A stretch of DNA of 20,523 nucleotides, from assembly GCA_023436605.1 (NCBI GenBank), contig JAEZIQ010000168.1, forward strand, positions 1-20,523. Direction: 5' to 3'. The position numbers were made by a program, and so were the translations under genes. The notes under the pieces were generated by a model. The model was given only the letters and a program-made list of their open reading frames with translations, searched no databases and was not told the DNA's origin. Below are positions 1-7,846 of the stretch, piece by piece. Each line of letters opens with the position of its first letter. The stretch's first letter is position 1. Source of the DNA: Actinomycetes bacterium. GTDB lineage: Bacteria > Actinomycetota > Thermoleophilia > Solirubrobacterales > 70-9.

Positions 1-36
1 GTTGGGCGGCCCTCTCTCGTTCGGTTGACGGTATAG

Positions 37-3000
37 CTACTTACGGCCCACCTTCTTTTTCTTGAAAGTGGTCAGGCCGATGGTCCGGGTTCGGGTGACC
101 AGGTCCCCTCCGGAGAAAGCCCGGAACTTGACCGTCACCTTGACTCCGAGTCCGTGGCTCTTGCGGAGCTTCCGGACCCTCTTGCTCGTCGCCTTGGTCA
201 GCTTGACCGGGATCTTCACCGTGCCCTTCGACATCGTGATGTCGAACGCCGTGACGATCTTCGGTCCGGTTACCCGGACGATGCCGGCCCCGTTGACCTT
301 GGCGCTGAGGTAGGTGACACCGTTCTTGCTGGTGACCCTGCCGAGGGTCAGGGTCGGGAGGAACTCCGGATCCCTCGGGGCGGAAGGCCCGGTGGCTCCG
401 GTCGCGCCGGTGGCGCCGGTTCCGGTCTCGCCGGTCGCACCCGTGGCGCCGGTTCCACCAGTCGCACCGGTTGCTCCGGTTTCTCCGGTCGCACCCGTGG
501 CACCCGTGGCTCCGGTTTCTCCGGTCGGGCCGACCGGCCCGGTGTCACCGGTCGCTCCGGTCTCACCAGTCGCACCGGTCTCACCAGTCGCACCGGTCTC
601 GCCAGTTGCACCGGTCTCGCCAGTTGCCCCGGTTTCACCCGTGGCACCAGTCGCTCCGGTCTCACCAGTCGCTCCAGTGTCACCAGTCGCTCCGGTCGCG
701 CCAGTATCACCCGTGGCACCGGTCGGACCAGTGGGTCCGGTCGGACCGGGTTCGGCGGTGACAGTTACCTCGACCTCCGAGGTGGCAGTCGAGTTGCCGG
801 ACGAGTCGGTAACCAGACCCTGGAGGGTGTGCTTTCCGTACTCGAGCACGGTCGGCGTCCAGCTGAACTCGTACGGGGCCGTGGTGTCGACTTCAACCAC
901 AACCCCGTCGATCAGCAGGGTGGCCGACTCGATCGCGAGGTCATCCGTACCCCGTACAAGGGGCGAGAACTCGCGCTCGGCAATGACCTTCTGCCCATCC
1001 TTCGGGTGAGCCAGAGCCGCCGTTGGCGGGTTGTCGGTGATGCTGGCCGGAGCGGTCGGCAGGTCGGGCTCCTCCTCGAGGAAGCTGCCCACGTCGACCG
1101 ACGGCACGGCCGGTTCCTCACCGACGTCACCCGAGTAACCCTCGACACCGGGTGTCGAAGCGCCCGGGGCCGGGGCCGAACCGCCCCAGTAGTTGCCGGT
1201 GGCGTTGGCCGGAAGGCCAGTCGGGTTGACCGCCGTGTCGGCTCCGTTGGCGTTGAAGACACCGAAACCATTGCCGGTGATGACGTTGCCGGTCGCTTCG
1301 AAGCCGCCGGTCGCGGCCACGTAGCTGCCGCCCAGTTCGGTCTGGGCGTCGGTCAGCAGGATGCCAGCCGACTGGCGCTGGGCGGGCGTGAAGAAGTTGC
1401 CGGTGATCCGGCTCGACTTCACGAAGCCCCGGGCTCCCGGACCGAACTTCACGCCGGTCTGGGGGATCAGGTCATCCGGGCCCGAGCCGGTGATCACGCT
1501 GTTCTTCACGTACCCGACCGACTTGATGCCGGTGCGCAGCGAGTTGTTCGCGTGACCGTCGGTGCCCCTGCCGCCGTCGATGAAGACGCCACCAGACTGG
1601 TACCCGGTGATCACGCTGTTGGCGATCGTCACCTCGTTCTCGACCGTGCCGGGGCCGACGCCGACGTTGCTGCCGACCTTGACCACGCCCCAGCCGTGAG
1701 GCCGGGCCGCCAGTTCGGTCGAGTCGGCGGCCCGGGTCATCGGACCGATCACGCTCTCCGAGATGCGACCGGCCGAGTTGAGGAAACCGACCCCGGCTTC
1801 GGCGTAGGTCGATCCCGAGGTGACCGTCACTCCGGAGATGTCAACGAAGAGCTCGTTGGTATCGGTGGAGCCAAGCGACTGCCTCGAGACGGTGATGACG
1901 TTGCCGCCACCGTCCCTCAGGTAGGGGGTCGACCCGGCGATCGAGGCACCGAGGGCGGGGTCCGGCTTGATCGTGACCTTGTCGGCCCCGGCCCCCTTGA
2001 TCTTCAGGGACTTGGTGATGGTCAGGCCGTTCCTGGCGCCAGAGGCGACAGGGTTGGAGTTGTTGTTTATCGGGGTTGACGACTCCTGGTAGGTGCCGGC
2101 GCAGACCACGATCGTGTCCCAGGGTGCGGCGTAGTTGACCGCGGTCTGGATCGAGTCGAAGTTGGCCGAGGGGCACTGGGCGCCGTCGTCATCGACGACC
2201 CAGGTGGTGTCGGCTTTGGACTTGCCGGTGGTGTCGTTCAGCTTGACGTTGCCGGCCGAACGGTCGTACTCGTCCAGGACTTCCTGCGGGTCGGGGCCGG
2301 ATTCGGGCGGTCCGTAGCCGGCACCCGCAGCGGGGTCCACGCCATCGGAGAGCACCAGCGGCTCGGACGAGGTGGATTCCTGGAAACGGATGTCCGACAG
2401 CTGGATCGACCCCGACTGCGGCTTGCCCGGTTCGCCGAAGCGAAGCTCGAGCTTGCCGAGCGAGCTGACGTCCACGCCCTGGGCCTCGAACACGCTGAGG
2501 GGGACGCGGATCTGCTTGAGGATGACGTGCGTTTTCGCGGTCGTGCTTCCGACCGTCTGGTTGAGCGCGTTGCCCCACTTTTCATCGCCGGCGTCAACCG
2601 TGCCCTCGACTCCGTTCGTATCGCTCAGGGCGATCGTGAAGTCCTGGGTGGTCGTACCGGGATCGGTTAGTCCCGCGGTTCCCCGGTCCGGGTTACGGCT
2701 GTCAAAGAAGTTGACGTCGGCACTCATCGACAGTGCCTTCAGGCCGCTCATGTCATTCGAGGCGGCCGGGATCTTCGCGGTCAGCTTCGCATCCTGGTCA
2801 GCCTCCCAGGCGAGCGCCAGCTGGCGGCCGTAGGAGTGGTTGATCGGGGAGTTCTCCCGAGTGCCGTTCTGGCCTCCGAGGGCACCTGCGGCCGGCATCG
2901 GACAACCCTTGGCTGCCGTCGGCAGGCCAGAGATGCCGAGCTGGGAGGGCGCGAACTGGTTCGGTTCCGGGTTGCACCAGTCGTAGCCACCCGGGGTAGT

Positions 3001-4455
3001 GTCCGGCTTCGGCGAGACGCCGCCACCCTCCAGGAACGGGTTGGCGAAACCGCTGCCGCTCAGGGAGCCACCGAGGGCGTTCATGCCCAAGGGGTTGATG
3101 ATTCCCGGACGAACCAGGTCGACCCGTTCCTCCGGCGGCGCGAAGTAGTTCTGCGAGACCCGCTCCTTGCAGGCCATCCGCATGCCGGCAACGCTGGTCG
3201 GGCAGGCCGACTCCGGAATTTGAAGGTGATCGGCGTTGACCGACAGCTCACCGGTCATGTACGGCTCGAAGGCGCCTTCGCCACCGACGTAGCGCCGGAA
3301 GAACGCGTTCATCGTGGCCAGCCCGATCTTCTCCTGGTCGCCCATCCGGGCCGGGTCACCCGAGATGCGGGTGTTGACCAGAGGATTTTCCTTGTCTGCG
3401 CTGTCGGTGCCGTTGGCGATTACGTAGTTCAGTTCGGGTTCCGTTCCGGCTGAACCGCTCAGGCGGATGTTGTTGGCCTGATTCGTACGGCAGGCGGCGT
3501 CGGTCTGGGTGGCGTCATCGCCGTCGGCAAACCAGACGGTGTTGAACCAGTTGTGGTTCGCGCCGTGAATCGTGGTCAGCAGCTTCGGGAACGGATCATC
3601 GCCCTTGATGTACTGGCTGCGCTCGAAGAGACGGCCGGCCTGCTGGTTCGAGACATCGCCGTCGCAGAGGGCGGCCACACCCATGAAGGGAACACCGTAG
3701 GGCGCCTTGCGTTCGTAGTCGACCGGGGCCAACGAGATCACCGCACGCAGCGGGTAGCGGCGCAGCGGTTCAGGTCGAATCCGGTTGTAGTCGACGAAAC
3801 TTGCGACAGCGTCGCCGCCGCGCGAGTGGCCCATCAGGCCGATCCGGGTCATGTCCAGCTTGCCTTCGAGCGTTGTGCCGATGTTGGCGTCGGCGGCTTC
3901 GGGCAGGCCCCCAGGCTCGTTGGCCTGGTAGAGGCCATCCAGCGCTGCCGCGATCAGCAGCCGGCGCTGATGCATTCCCTTGCCACGGTTGCTGTCCTGA
4001 CGCATCATCAACTGGTCCTGATCAAGCGAGAAGACTGTGTAGCCCCACGAGGCGAGGTTCTCGCCCATGTAGGCGTAACCCGAATCGTTTCGCTTGTAGA
4101 CCCCACAGGTGGCAGTGGCGGCCGCCTGTCCCGAGTCACAGGAGGAGTGGTTTCCGTGAACCAGCACGATGACCGGCGACGGAGTGGTCCGGTCGGCCGG
4201 CCGGTAGAGCGACCCGCGCACCTGCAGGTTGATTTCACCGGCCGCGCCGGTTGCGGTCGCTGCCCCGCCGTCGGAACTCGGCTCCTGCTGGGTGCTGGTC
4301 CCGAGGCGGACGGTCTGCAGCGATTGAACCTGGTAACTGCCTCGATCGAGGGGATCAGGCGGTGCGGCACTGGCCGCTGACGGGACCAGGGCCGTCAGGA
4401 AAAGCAAAGACAGGAAGGCGAAAAGGCGCCATTTCCCGAATGAATGGGATTGCAA
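37..4455 (-). CDS. Giant exported mosaic protein: alpha/beta-hydrolase, beta-helix, Ig-like, collagen-like repeats
   Basis: Predicted secreted or surface protein of 1472 aa. I chose the TTG at 4455 because GGAG lies 6 nt upstream and a signal peptide follows directly (basic n-region, hydrophobic core, cleavage near ASA/APP). A TTG at 4515 would add 20 residues and lacks a ribosome binding site. Domains by approximate residue: alpha/beta-hydrolase 30-320 with VHG at 99-101, nucleophile elbow GHSRG (Ser211), a candidate acid in CDGD near 265 and His301 in GANHNW; a beta-sandwich resembling carbohydrate-binding folds about 540-700; right-handed parallel beta-helix about 750-1095 (starts like pectinesterase-type proteins, ends with NYWGG); Ig/cadherin-like domain about 1140-1232; collagen-like Gly-X-Thr repeats about 1236-1360; small C-terminal beta domain ending in FKKKKVGRK. 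No LPXTG anchor is visible. The esterase fold is well supported by motifs; the substrate is unknown. The domain combination is unusual. Confidence 0.9.
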   Translation of the reverse strand: MQSHSFGKWRLFAFLSLLFLTALVPSAASAAPPDPLDRGSYQVQSLQTVRLGTSTQQEPSSDGGAATATGAAGEINLQVRGSLYRPADRTTPSPVIVLVHGNHSSCDSGQAAATATCGVYKRNDSGYAYMGENLASWGYTVFSLDQDQLMMRQDSNRGKGMHQRRLLIAAALDGLYQANEPGGLPEAADANIGTTLEGKLDMTRIGLMGHSRGGDAVASFVDYNRIRPEPLRRYPLRAVISLAPVDYERKAPYGVPFMGVAALCDGDVSNQQAGRLFERSQYIKGDDPFPKLLTTIHGANHNWFNTVWFADGDDATQTDAACRTNQANNIRLSGSAGTEPELNYVIANGTDSADKENPLVNTRISGDPARMGDQEKIGLATMNAFFRRYVGGEGAFEPYMTGELSVNADHLQIPESACPTSVAGMRMACKERVSQNYFAPPEERVDLVRPGIINPLGMNALGGSLSGSGFANPFLEGGGVSPKPDTTPGGYDWCNPEPNQFAPSQLGISGLPTAAKGCPMPAAGALGGQNGTRENSPINHSYGRQLALAWEADQDAKLTAKIPAASNDMSGLKALSMSADVNFFDSRNPDRGTAGLTDPGTTTQDFTIALSDTNGVEGTVDAGDEKWGNALNQTVGSTTAKTHVILKQIRVPLSVFEAQGVDVSSLGKLELRFGEPGKPQSGSIQLSDIRFQESTSSEPLVLSDGVDPAAGAGYGPPESGPDPQEVLDEYDRSAGNVKLNDTTGKSKADTTWVVDDDGAQCPSANFDSIQTAVNYAAPWDTIVVCAGTYQESSTPINNNSNPVASGARNGLTITKSLKIKGAGADKVTIKPDPALGASIAGSTPYLRDGGGNVITVSRQSLGSTDTNELFVDISGVTVTSGSTYAEAGVGFLNSAGRISESVIGPMTRAADSTELAARPHGWGVVKVGSNVGVGPGTVENEVTIANSVITGYQSGGVFIDGGRGTDGHANNSLRTGIKSVGYVKNSVITGSGPDDLIPQTGVKFGPGARGFVKSSRITGNFFTPAQRQSAGILLTDAQTELGGSYVAATGGFEATGNVITGNGFGVFNANGADTAVNPTGLPANATGNYWGGSAPAPGASTPGVEGYSGDVGEEPAVPSVDVGSFLEEEPDLPTAPASITDNPPTAALAHPKDGQKVIAEREFSPLVRGTDDLAIESATLLIDGVVVEVDTTAPYEFSWTPTVLEYGKHTLQGLVTDSSGNSTATSEVEVTVTAEPGPTGPTGPTGATGDTGATGATGDTGATGETGATGATGETGATGETGATGETGATGETGATGETGATGDTGPVGPTGETGATGATGATGETGATGATGGTGATGATGETGTGATGATGATGPSAPRDPEFLPTLTLGRVTSKNGVTYLSAKVNGAGIVRVTGPKIVTAFDITMSKGTVKIPVKLTKATSKRVRKLRKSHGLGVKVTVKFRAFSGGDLVTRTRTIGLTTFKKKKVGRK
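385..750 (-). repeat. Collagen-like Gly-X-Thr coding repeat (9/18-bp tandem units)
   Basis: Near-perfect tandem repeats inside the giant exported protein encode about 40 Gly-X-Y triplets, mostly GAT, GET, GDT and GPT, with Thr almost always in the third position. At DNA level an 18-bp unit is visible: positions 557-574 and 575-592 are identical, and 593-610, 611-628 and 629-646 are close variants, as expected from slippage or unequal exchange. The triplet register is broken once near the C-terminal end, where ETG is followed directly by TGATG. The repeat also creates a long plus-strand reading frame rich in Pro-Val-Ala, which is only a shadow. Confidence 0.9.
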
Positions 4456-4746
4456 AAGGGTCTCCAGTTTTGAGGGGTGGATGAGGCGAGGTACCGCTGA
4501 GCCGGAGCCCTGCAAGAAAGGCGGTGAGAAAAACCTACGATCGGTTATCGACCGGAAATCTGGACCCCCGTCCAGTCATTTCGAGGGCGCCTTGTCCGCT
4601 GTGAGAAATGCTGGCGCGCCTGTGAAGCCGGTCACGCATGCTTCGCCTGCCCGGTCTCCCCGTCCGCTTCGATCGCGGCAATTTCTTCCCGAAACTGGCG
4701 CCGTGGTCTCGTTGACGGCCTGGGTCGGAGACCCCGGCGATCGGTG
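4456..4746. other. Intergenic region, no gene seen
   Basis: This 291-bp stretch separates the small membrane-protein gene from the giant exported protein, both on the minus strand. I see no convincing reading frame. On the minus strand a TAGGTT hexamer (4537-4532) could be a -10 element for the giant gene, but no good -35 partner is visible. CGGT and ACCG flank a 5-nt spacer near 4545-4557. Confidence 0.4.
4705..4733 (-). terminator. Weak hairpin downstream of the DUF892/membrane-protein unit
   Basis: GGTCTC (4705-4710) pairs with GAGACC (4728-4733), and GAC/GTC can pair inside the 17-nt loop. It lies 13 nt beyond the stop codon of the small membrane-protein gene on the minus strand. No T-run follows, so termination is only a possibility. 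Confidence 0.25.
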
Positions 4747-5040
4747 TTACTCGTCGGGGTTCGCGGCCTTGCTGCGGGCGGCGCGCTCCCGACGGAAAGC
4801 CCGGCTTTCTGGACTTCCGGCCGGTCTGCCTTCCGGGATCCGACTCCGGTCGCCCACGTTCTCGGGGCTCTCTTCGGTGGATCCCTCCTCGCCGGTGGCT
4901 TTGAGTACGGCCCCACCGGCGTAGGCGGAGAAGAGCAGGGCGATCGGGGCCACGAACAGGATCGCGAAGATTGGTGATCCGAAAACCGAGAACGCCGCGA
5001 TGATGAAGATCAGGATGATCGCGATGCCGACTTTGCCCAT
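4747..5040 (-). CDS. Small two-helix membrane protein with charged tail
   Basis: A 97-aa protein of unknown family. The first 45 residues are almost entirely hydrophobic and form two transmembrane segments separated by a short Gly-Ser-Pro turn (about 4-20 and 23-43). The rest is a hydrophilic Glu/Arg/Ser/Pro-rich tail, probably cytosolic. The ATG at 5040 starts 6 nt after the stop of the upstream DUF892 gene. A GGGGGAG (5057-5051) that overlaps the end of that gene, 10 nt before the ATG, can act as ribosome binding site. The two genes are therefore very likely one transcript, which would place this protein in the same stress response. Function unknown. Confidence 0.75.
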   Translation of the reverse strand: MGKVGIAIILIFIIAAFSVFGSPIFAILFVAPIALLFSAYAGGAVLKATGEEGSTEESPENVGDRSRIPEGRPAGSPESRAFRRERAARSKAANPDE

Positions 5041-5046
5041 CGTCGA

Positions 5047-5763
5047 TCAACTCCCCCGCGTGCGTGCTCTCGAATTCGTGGTTTTCTTCGGCTGCGACTT
5101 CCGGGACCTGGTGTTGGCGGTCTTGGTCGCGGCTGCTTTGGTCTTGCTGGTTGCCGACTTGGTTTTGCCACTAGCAGGCTTGGTTTTGCTGGCAGCGGTC
5201 CTGGACTTTGTGCCGGAGTTCCGGGGAGCTTTGCGTTCGGATGCCGGGATCTCTTCCTTGACCATCTGACGGGTCAGGATCGGGATCTGCTTCTCGAGGA
5301 ACTTGGCCATTCGTTCCTCGTCGCGCCGGATCGAACGGGCCAACTTGGCGGTTTCCTCGTCGTCGAGCTGCGTGGCGAGGGTCTCGATCGCCGTGTAGTT
5401 GGCGATTTCCTCGTGCTCCTGGAAGTACTCGGTCTTGGCGTTCTTGAGCATCTTCTCCGTGTCGCTGTTGCCACGAAGCGCGTGCAGGGGCCCTTTGGCG
5501 GTCGCAACCAGCTTGTTTGCCTGACCCGTCGCCTTGGCGACCAGCGCAGCGCCATCACCATTCACCTTCTTGATGCGTCGCTCGAGCTGCTTCGCGTGCG
5601 ATTTCGTTTCCTTCAGGTGTTCCTTGAGACGCTTTTTGTAGGGGGCCCGCGAAGTCATCCCGATGTGCGCTTCCAGTGCGACCTCAAGCTCCTTCTCTTT
5701 TCCGTACGCCTCGATCAGGTACTGGGAAAGCTTCGCTTCCCGAGCTGGTGATTCCGTTGCCAT
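5047..5763 (-). CDS. DUF892 (YciF-like) ferritin-fold protein with histone-H1-like tail
   Basis: A 238-aa protein. Residues about 8-170 match the DUF892/YciE-YciF ferritin-like four-helix family, which is linked to stress responses: Tyr-Leu-Ile-Glu-Ala-Tyr at the start, an ExxxH helix (EVALEAH), ETKSHAKQLE, and EYFQEHEEIANYTAIETL. Family members are usually about 160 aa. Here roughly 60 extra residues form a Lys/Ala/Ser/Thr/Arg-rich tail with repeated KTK blocks and no acidic residues, like histone H1 or the tails of mycobacterial HupB. DNA binding by this tail is inferred. I chose the ATG at 5763 because AAGGAG lies 5 nt upstream; an ATG at 5787 in the same frame has no such site. A sigma-B/F-type promoter lies upstream, and a two-helix membrane-protein gene follows 6 nt after the stop. 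Confidence 0.88.
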   Translation of the reverse strand: MATESPAREAKLSQYLIEAYGKEKELEVALEAHIGMTSRAPYKKRLKEHLKETKSHAKQLERRIKKVNGDGAALVAKATGQANKLVATAKGPLHALRGNSDTEKMLKNAKTEYFQEHEEIANYTAIETLATQLDDEETAKLARSIRRDEERMAKFLEKQIPILTRQMVKEEIPASERKAPRNSGTKSRTAASKTKPASGKTKSATSKTKAAATKTANTRSRKSQPKKTTNSRARTRGS

Positions 5764-5822
5764 GCTCACTCCTTGGTGTCGTGTCATCCGTCGGCCGTCA
5801 AACCAGGACCGGCCGAAGGGAG

Positions 5823-5848
5823 GTACCCCCGATTCGGCCTGGGAAACC
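5823..5848 (-). promoter_or_regulatory. Sigma-B/F-type stress promoter of the DUF892 gene
   Basis: On the minus strand GGTTTC (5848-5843) is followed by GGGTAC (5828-5823), giving GTTT-N15-GGGTAC. This matches the actinobacterial SigF/SigB pattern (GTTT or GNNT, about 14-17 nt, GGGTA[TC]). The -10 ends 59 nt before the chosen ATG, leaving a leader of about 50 nt that ends in the AAGGAG site. The match to a family known for stress regulation strengthens the call. Confidence 0.7.
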
Positions 5849-5899
5849 GGGGTTGCGGCGCCGGGCGGGTGATCCCGGACCGGGAGCAGCAGACATATG

Positions 5900-5918
5900 G
5901 GTCCGCGATAGTCGGACC
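5900..5918 (-). terminator. Hairpin after the membrane-protein gene
   Basis: GGTCCG (5900-5905) and CGGACC (5913-5918) form a perfect 6-bp stem with a 7-nt loop, 11 nt downstream of the stop codon at 5930. It lies before the promoter of the next minus-strand unit, where a terminator would be expected. No T-tract follows, which is common in high-GC actinobacteria. Confidence 0.45.
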
Positions 5919-5929
5919 GGTTTCAACGA

Positions 5930-6694
5930 TCAGGAGGCGGGCTGATGGGGCGCCGCGACCGGTGGCGGCTTCCGCCCGGAAAGCCTCATGGTCAAAAGCA
6001 CGGTGGCGATCGCGAAGAGTGGCTCTATGAGGACACTTGTCGAACCCGTGGCGATTGCCTCGACGATACGCGCGTCACCGAAAATGGAAATCGCAACGTA
6101 ATTGATTCCACTGCCCAGGTAGTGGCCGCCGAGCTGAGTCAGGAACAACACCCAGAAAACCAGCCAGAAGTCCTTGCGCACCAACCCGAAACTGCGTCTG
6201 AAGGCACCGCGAATACCACGATCTTCGATCTCCACGACCGGCCCGACCAGCGCGAAGAAGACCAGCGCCAGCATCCCGGGCAGGATCAGGAAGATCCAAC
6301 CGATGATCACGACGACCAGGAAAAGAAGGTCGACCGCGATCAGGCGGCCGTACGAGATGTGCCGGGCCAGCCAGCGGAGCTTCGGTGGATTGCCGTCTTG
6401 CGTGTGAAGGAGTGAAAGTCCGATCGCGCCCGCCAGAAAGACCTGCCCCAGCAGGCTGGTCGAAGCAAGCGCGCCGGCCAGGGTCGAGAAGACGATCCAG
6501 TCACTCAGCTTGCCATCGGGCAGTTTCTCGATCTCCGCGTCGACCAGACTGTCGATCAGGTCAACCGGGATCAGCAGAATGGCCGCAAAGGGCAGGATGT
6601 ATATCCACCAGCGACGGTAGATGTGAAAGATCTGGTGGAAGATCTGGCCGACCCGCCCGGCCAGGCCAGTAATTCGGGAACCTGACTTCGACAT
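5930..6694 (-). CDS. Polytopic membrane protein (about six helices)
   Basis: A 254-aa integral membrane protein. Hydrophobic segments lie at about residues 28-48, 66-92, 116-135, 138-155, 173-190 and 220-240. A cytosolic-looking loop (EDRGIRGAFRRSFGLVRKDF, about 155-175) resembles the amphipathic linker in bacterial proteins related to the glycerophosphodiester phosphodiesterase membrane domain and YciC/DUF975 groups, whose biochemistry is poorly defined. The ATG at 6694 overlaps the TGA of the upstream beta-lactamase-fold gene by one base (TGATG), so the two are translationally coupled. A TTG directly before it is an alternative start. The C-terminus is Pro/Ala-rich. No catalytic motif is visible, and a role in envelope maintenance with its partner is only inferred. 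Confidence 0.8.
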   Translation of the reverse strand: MSKSGSRITGLAGRVGQIFHQIFHIYRRWWIYILPFAAILLIPVDLIDSLVDAEIEKLPDGKLSDWIVFSTLAGALASTSLLGQVFLAGAIGLSLLHTQDGNPPKLRWLARHISYGRLIAVDLLFLVVVIIGWIFLILPGMLALVFFALVGPVVEIEDRGIRGAFRRSFGLVRKDFWLVFWVLFLTQLGGHYLGSGINYVAISIFGDARIVEAIATGSTSVLIEPLFAIATVLLTMRLSGRKPPPVAAPHQPAS

Positions 6695-7791
6695 CAAGGT
6701 GCCAGATTCGCCCAGACCAGCTTCGAGATTCCCTGGATCGTTTCGATTCCGTAGTTGAATCCGTAAGTGTCACCGGTGCCGACCGGGTCCTTTGTGGTCA
6801 GCACGCTGATTACATAGTCACGACCCTTGCCTGTGATCCACCCGTCGCTGTTGACCTGCCAGGGGCACTGCGGGATCGGGTCGCTGCAGGTCGGCAGGGT
6901 CTTCCAGCCGTTTTTCAGGGACACCGTCACATCGGGGTCTGGATTCGCCCAGTTCGGCGGGGCGCAGGTCTCCCCCCATGGCCCGCAGGTGACACCGAAG
7001 CGCTGGTCCGCCTCGTCGCCTTGCATCAGGTTGTTTCCGTAATCTCGTGCGTCCTGCCCCAGAATCGGCTGCTTCCGGGCCTCACGGAATTTCCGTTTGG
7101 CGCGGTTGACACAGGCCTTGCGTCGCACGGGTCGTTTGATCGTCAGACATTTGCGCACGGCCCTTTTGCGGGCGCCGACCGCGCCCTGCGGGGCCACCGC
7201 CGGCTTCGAACCGTAGGCGAAGACCTTCATCAGGCGGACCTGGTCGGCGGCCGAAGTCCGGGTATTGCCCCAGCCGTAGTAGCTGTCGGACTCGCAGCCC
7301 ACTTTGGTCTCGTTCATCGGGATCATCAGATTGAAGTTGGTAAGGCTCTGGCAGCCGCCGCCAAAATAGAAGAGTCCGGTGGTGGCCGCGTTGTCGCTGT
7401 TCTGGATCATCCGCCCGAACAGGTAACGGATCGAGTAGGGGATGCCGGACGGAATTCTGGTGCCCTTGCGCTGGTACTGGTTGAGCCAGCGCGCAAGCAC
7501 GTTGACCTTGACGATGCTGGCCGTGTACTGGGCGTCGTCGCCCGTGCGCAGCAGGTAGGTCTCGCCGCGCTTCTTGTCATAGAGCGCAACCTGGACCACG
7601 CCTTCGCGGGTGTCGAGGTAATCGCAGACACCTTCGAAAGGAGAGGCAGAACCGGAGGGCGGGAAGGGAGTCATCTGGCAATCGGGCGCGACTCCGGCGG
7701 AAGCGCTGCCGACAGTTCCGGCGATGACCGTTGCGGTAGTGAGGGCGAGCAGCACGGCGAATCGGCGAAGCGGTTCCCGGGTTCCTCTCAT
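6694..7791 (-). CDS. Exported class A beta-lactamase-fold serine hydrolase with basic Cys-containing insert
   Basis: A 365-aa protein with an N-terminal signal peptide (cleavage near residue 32). It carries the penicillin-recognising motifs of class A beta-lactamases and related DD-peptidases: SxxK as SIVK (Ser92, Lys95), SDN at 132-134 and KNG at 293-295 in the place of KTG. I cannot place a Glu166-type omega-loop motif with confidence, so true beta-lactamase activity is doubtful; an envelope hydrolase or inactive homologue is as likely. Length exceeds the usual 290 or so because of an insert at about 205-255 packed with Arg and Lys and containing two Cys. Upstream is a candidate leaderless promoter ending 6 nt before the ATG, and there is no clear ribosome binding site. 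The TGA overlaps the next gene by one base. Confidence 0.85.
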   Translation of the reverse strand: MRGTREPLRRFAVLLALTTATVIAGTVGSASAGVAPDCQMTPFPPSGSASPFEGVCDYLDTREGVVQVALYDKKRGETYLLRTGDDAQYTASIVKVNVLARWLNQYQRKGTRIPSGIPYSIRYLFGRMIQNSDNAATTGLFYFGGGCQSLTNFNLMIPMNETKVGCESDSYYGWGNTRTSAADQVRLMKVFAYGSKPAVAPQGAVGARKRAVRKCLTIKRPVRRKACVNRAKRKFREARKQPILGQDARDYGNNLMQGDEADQRFGVTCGPWGETCAPPNWANPDPDVTVSLKNGWKTLPTCSDPIPQCPWQVNSDGWITGKGRDYVISVLTTKDPVGTGDTYGFNYGIETIQGISKLVWANLAP

Positions 7792-7797
7792 GGCGTG

Positions 7798-7826
7798 AGG
7801 CTACCGCCTGCCGCGTGGACAGTCAG
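7798..7826 (-). promoter_or_regulatory. Candidate leaderless promoter of the beta-lactamase-fold gene
   Basis: On the minus strand CTGACT (7826-7821), a 17-nt spacer and TAGCCT (7803-7798) resemble TTGACA-N17-TANNNT. Six bases separate the -10 from the ATG at 7791, so transcription would begin at or next to the A of the start codon. The absence of a Shine-Dalgarno sequence fits a leaderless mRNA, which is common in actinobacteria. Confidence 0.5.
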
Positions 7827-7846
7827 AATGCCACCCGGGAACCTGG

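Noticed and set aside
559..648. CRISPR-like array in the 18-bp tandem repeats
   Set aside because: Units are directly adjacent without spacers and encode collagen-like triplets in frame.
314..1009. Plus-strand frame rich in Pro-Val-Ala/Ser repeats
   Set aside because: It is the antisense shadow of the Gly-X-Thr collagen-like repeat; the minus-strand gene has a signal peptide and recognisable domains.
154..2079. Plus-strand 641-residue frame across the giant exported gene
   Set aside because: Low-complexity Arg/Gly/Ser-rich translation without domain patterns, fully inside a well-supported minus-strand gene in GC-rich DNA.
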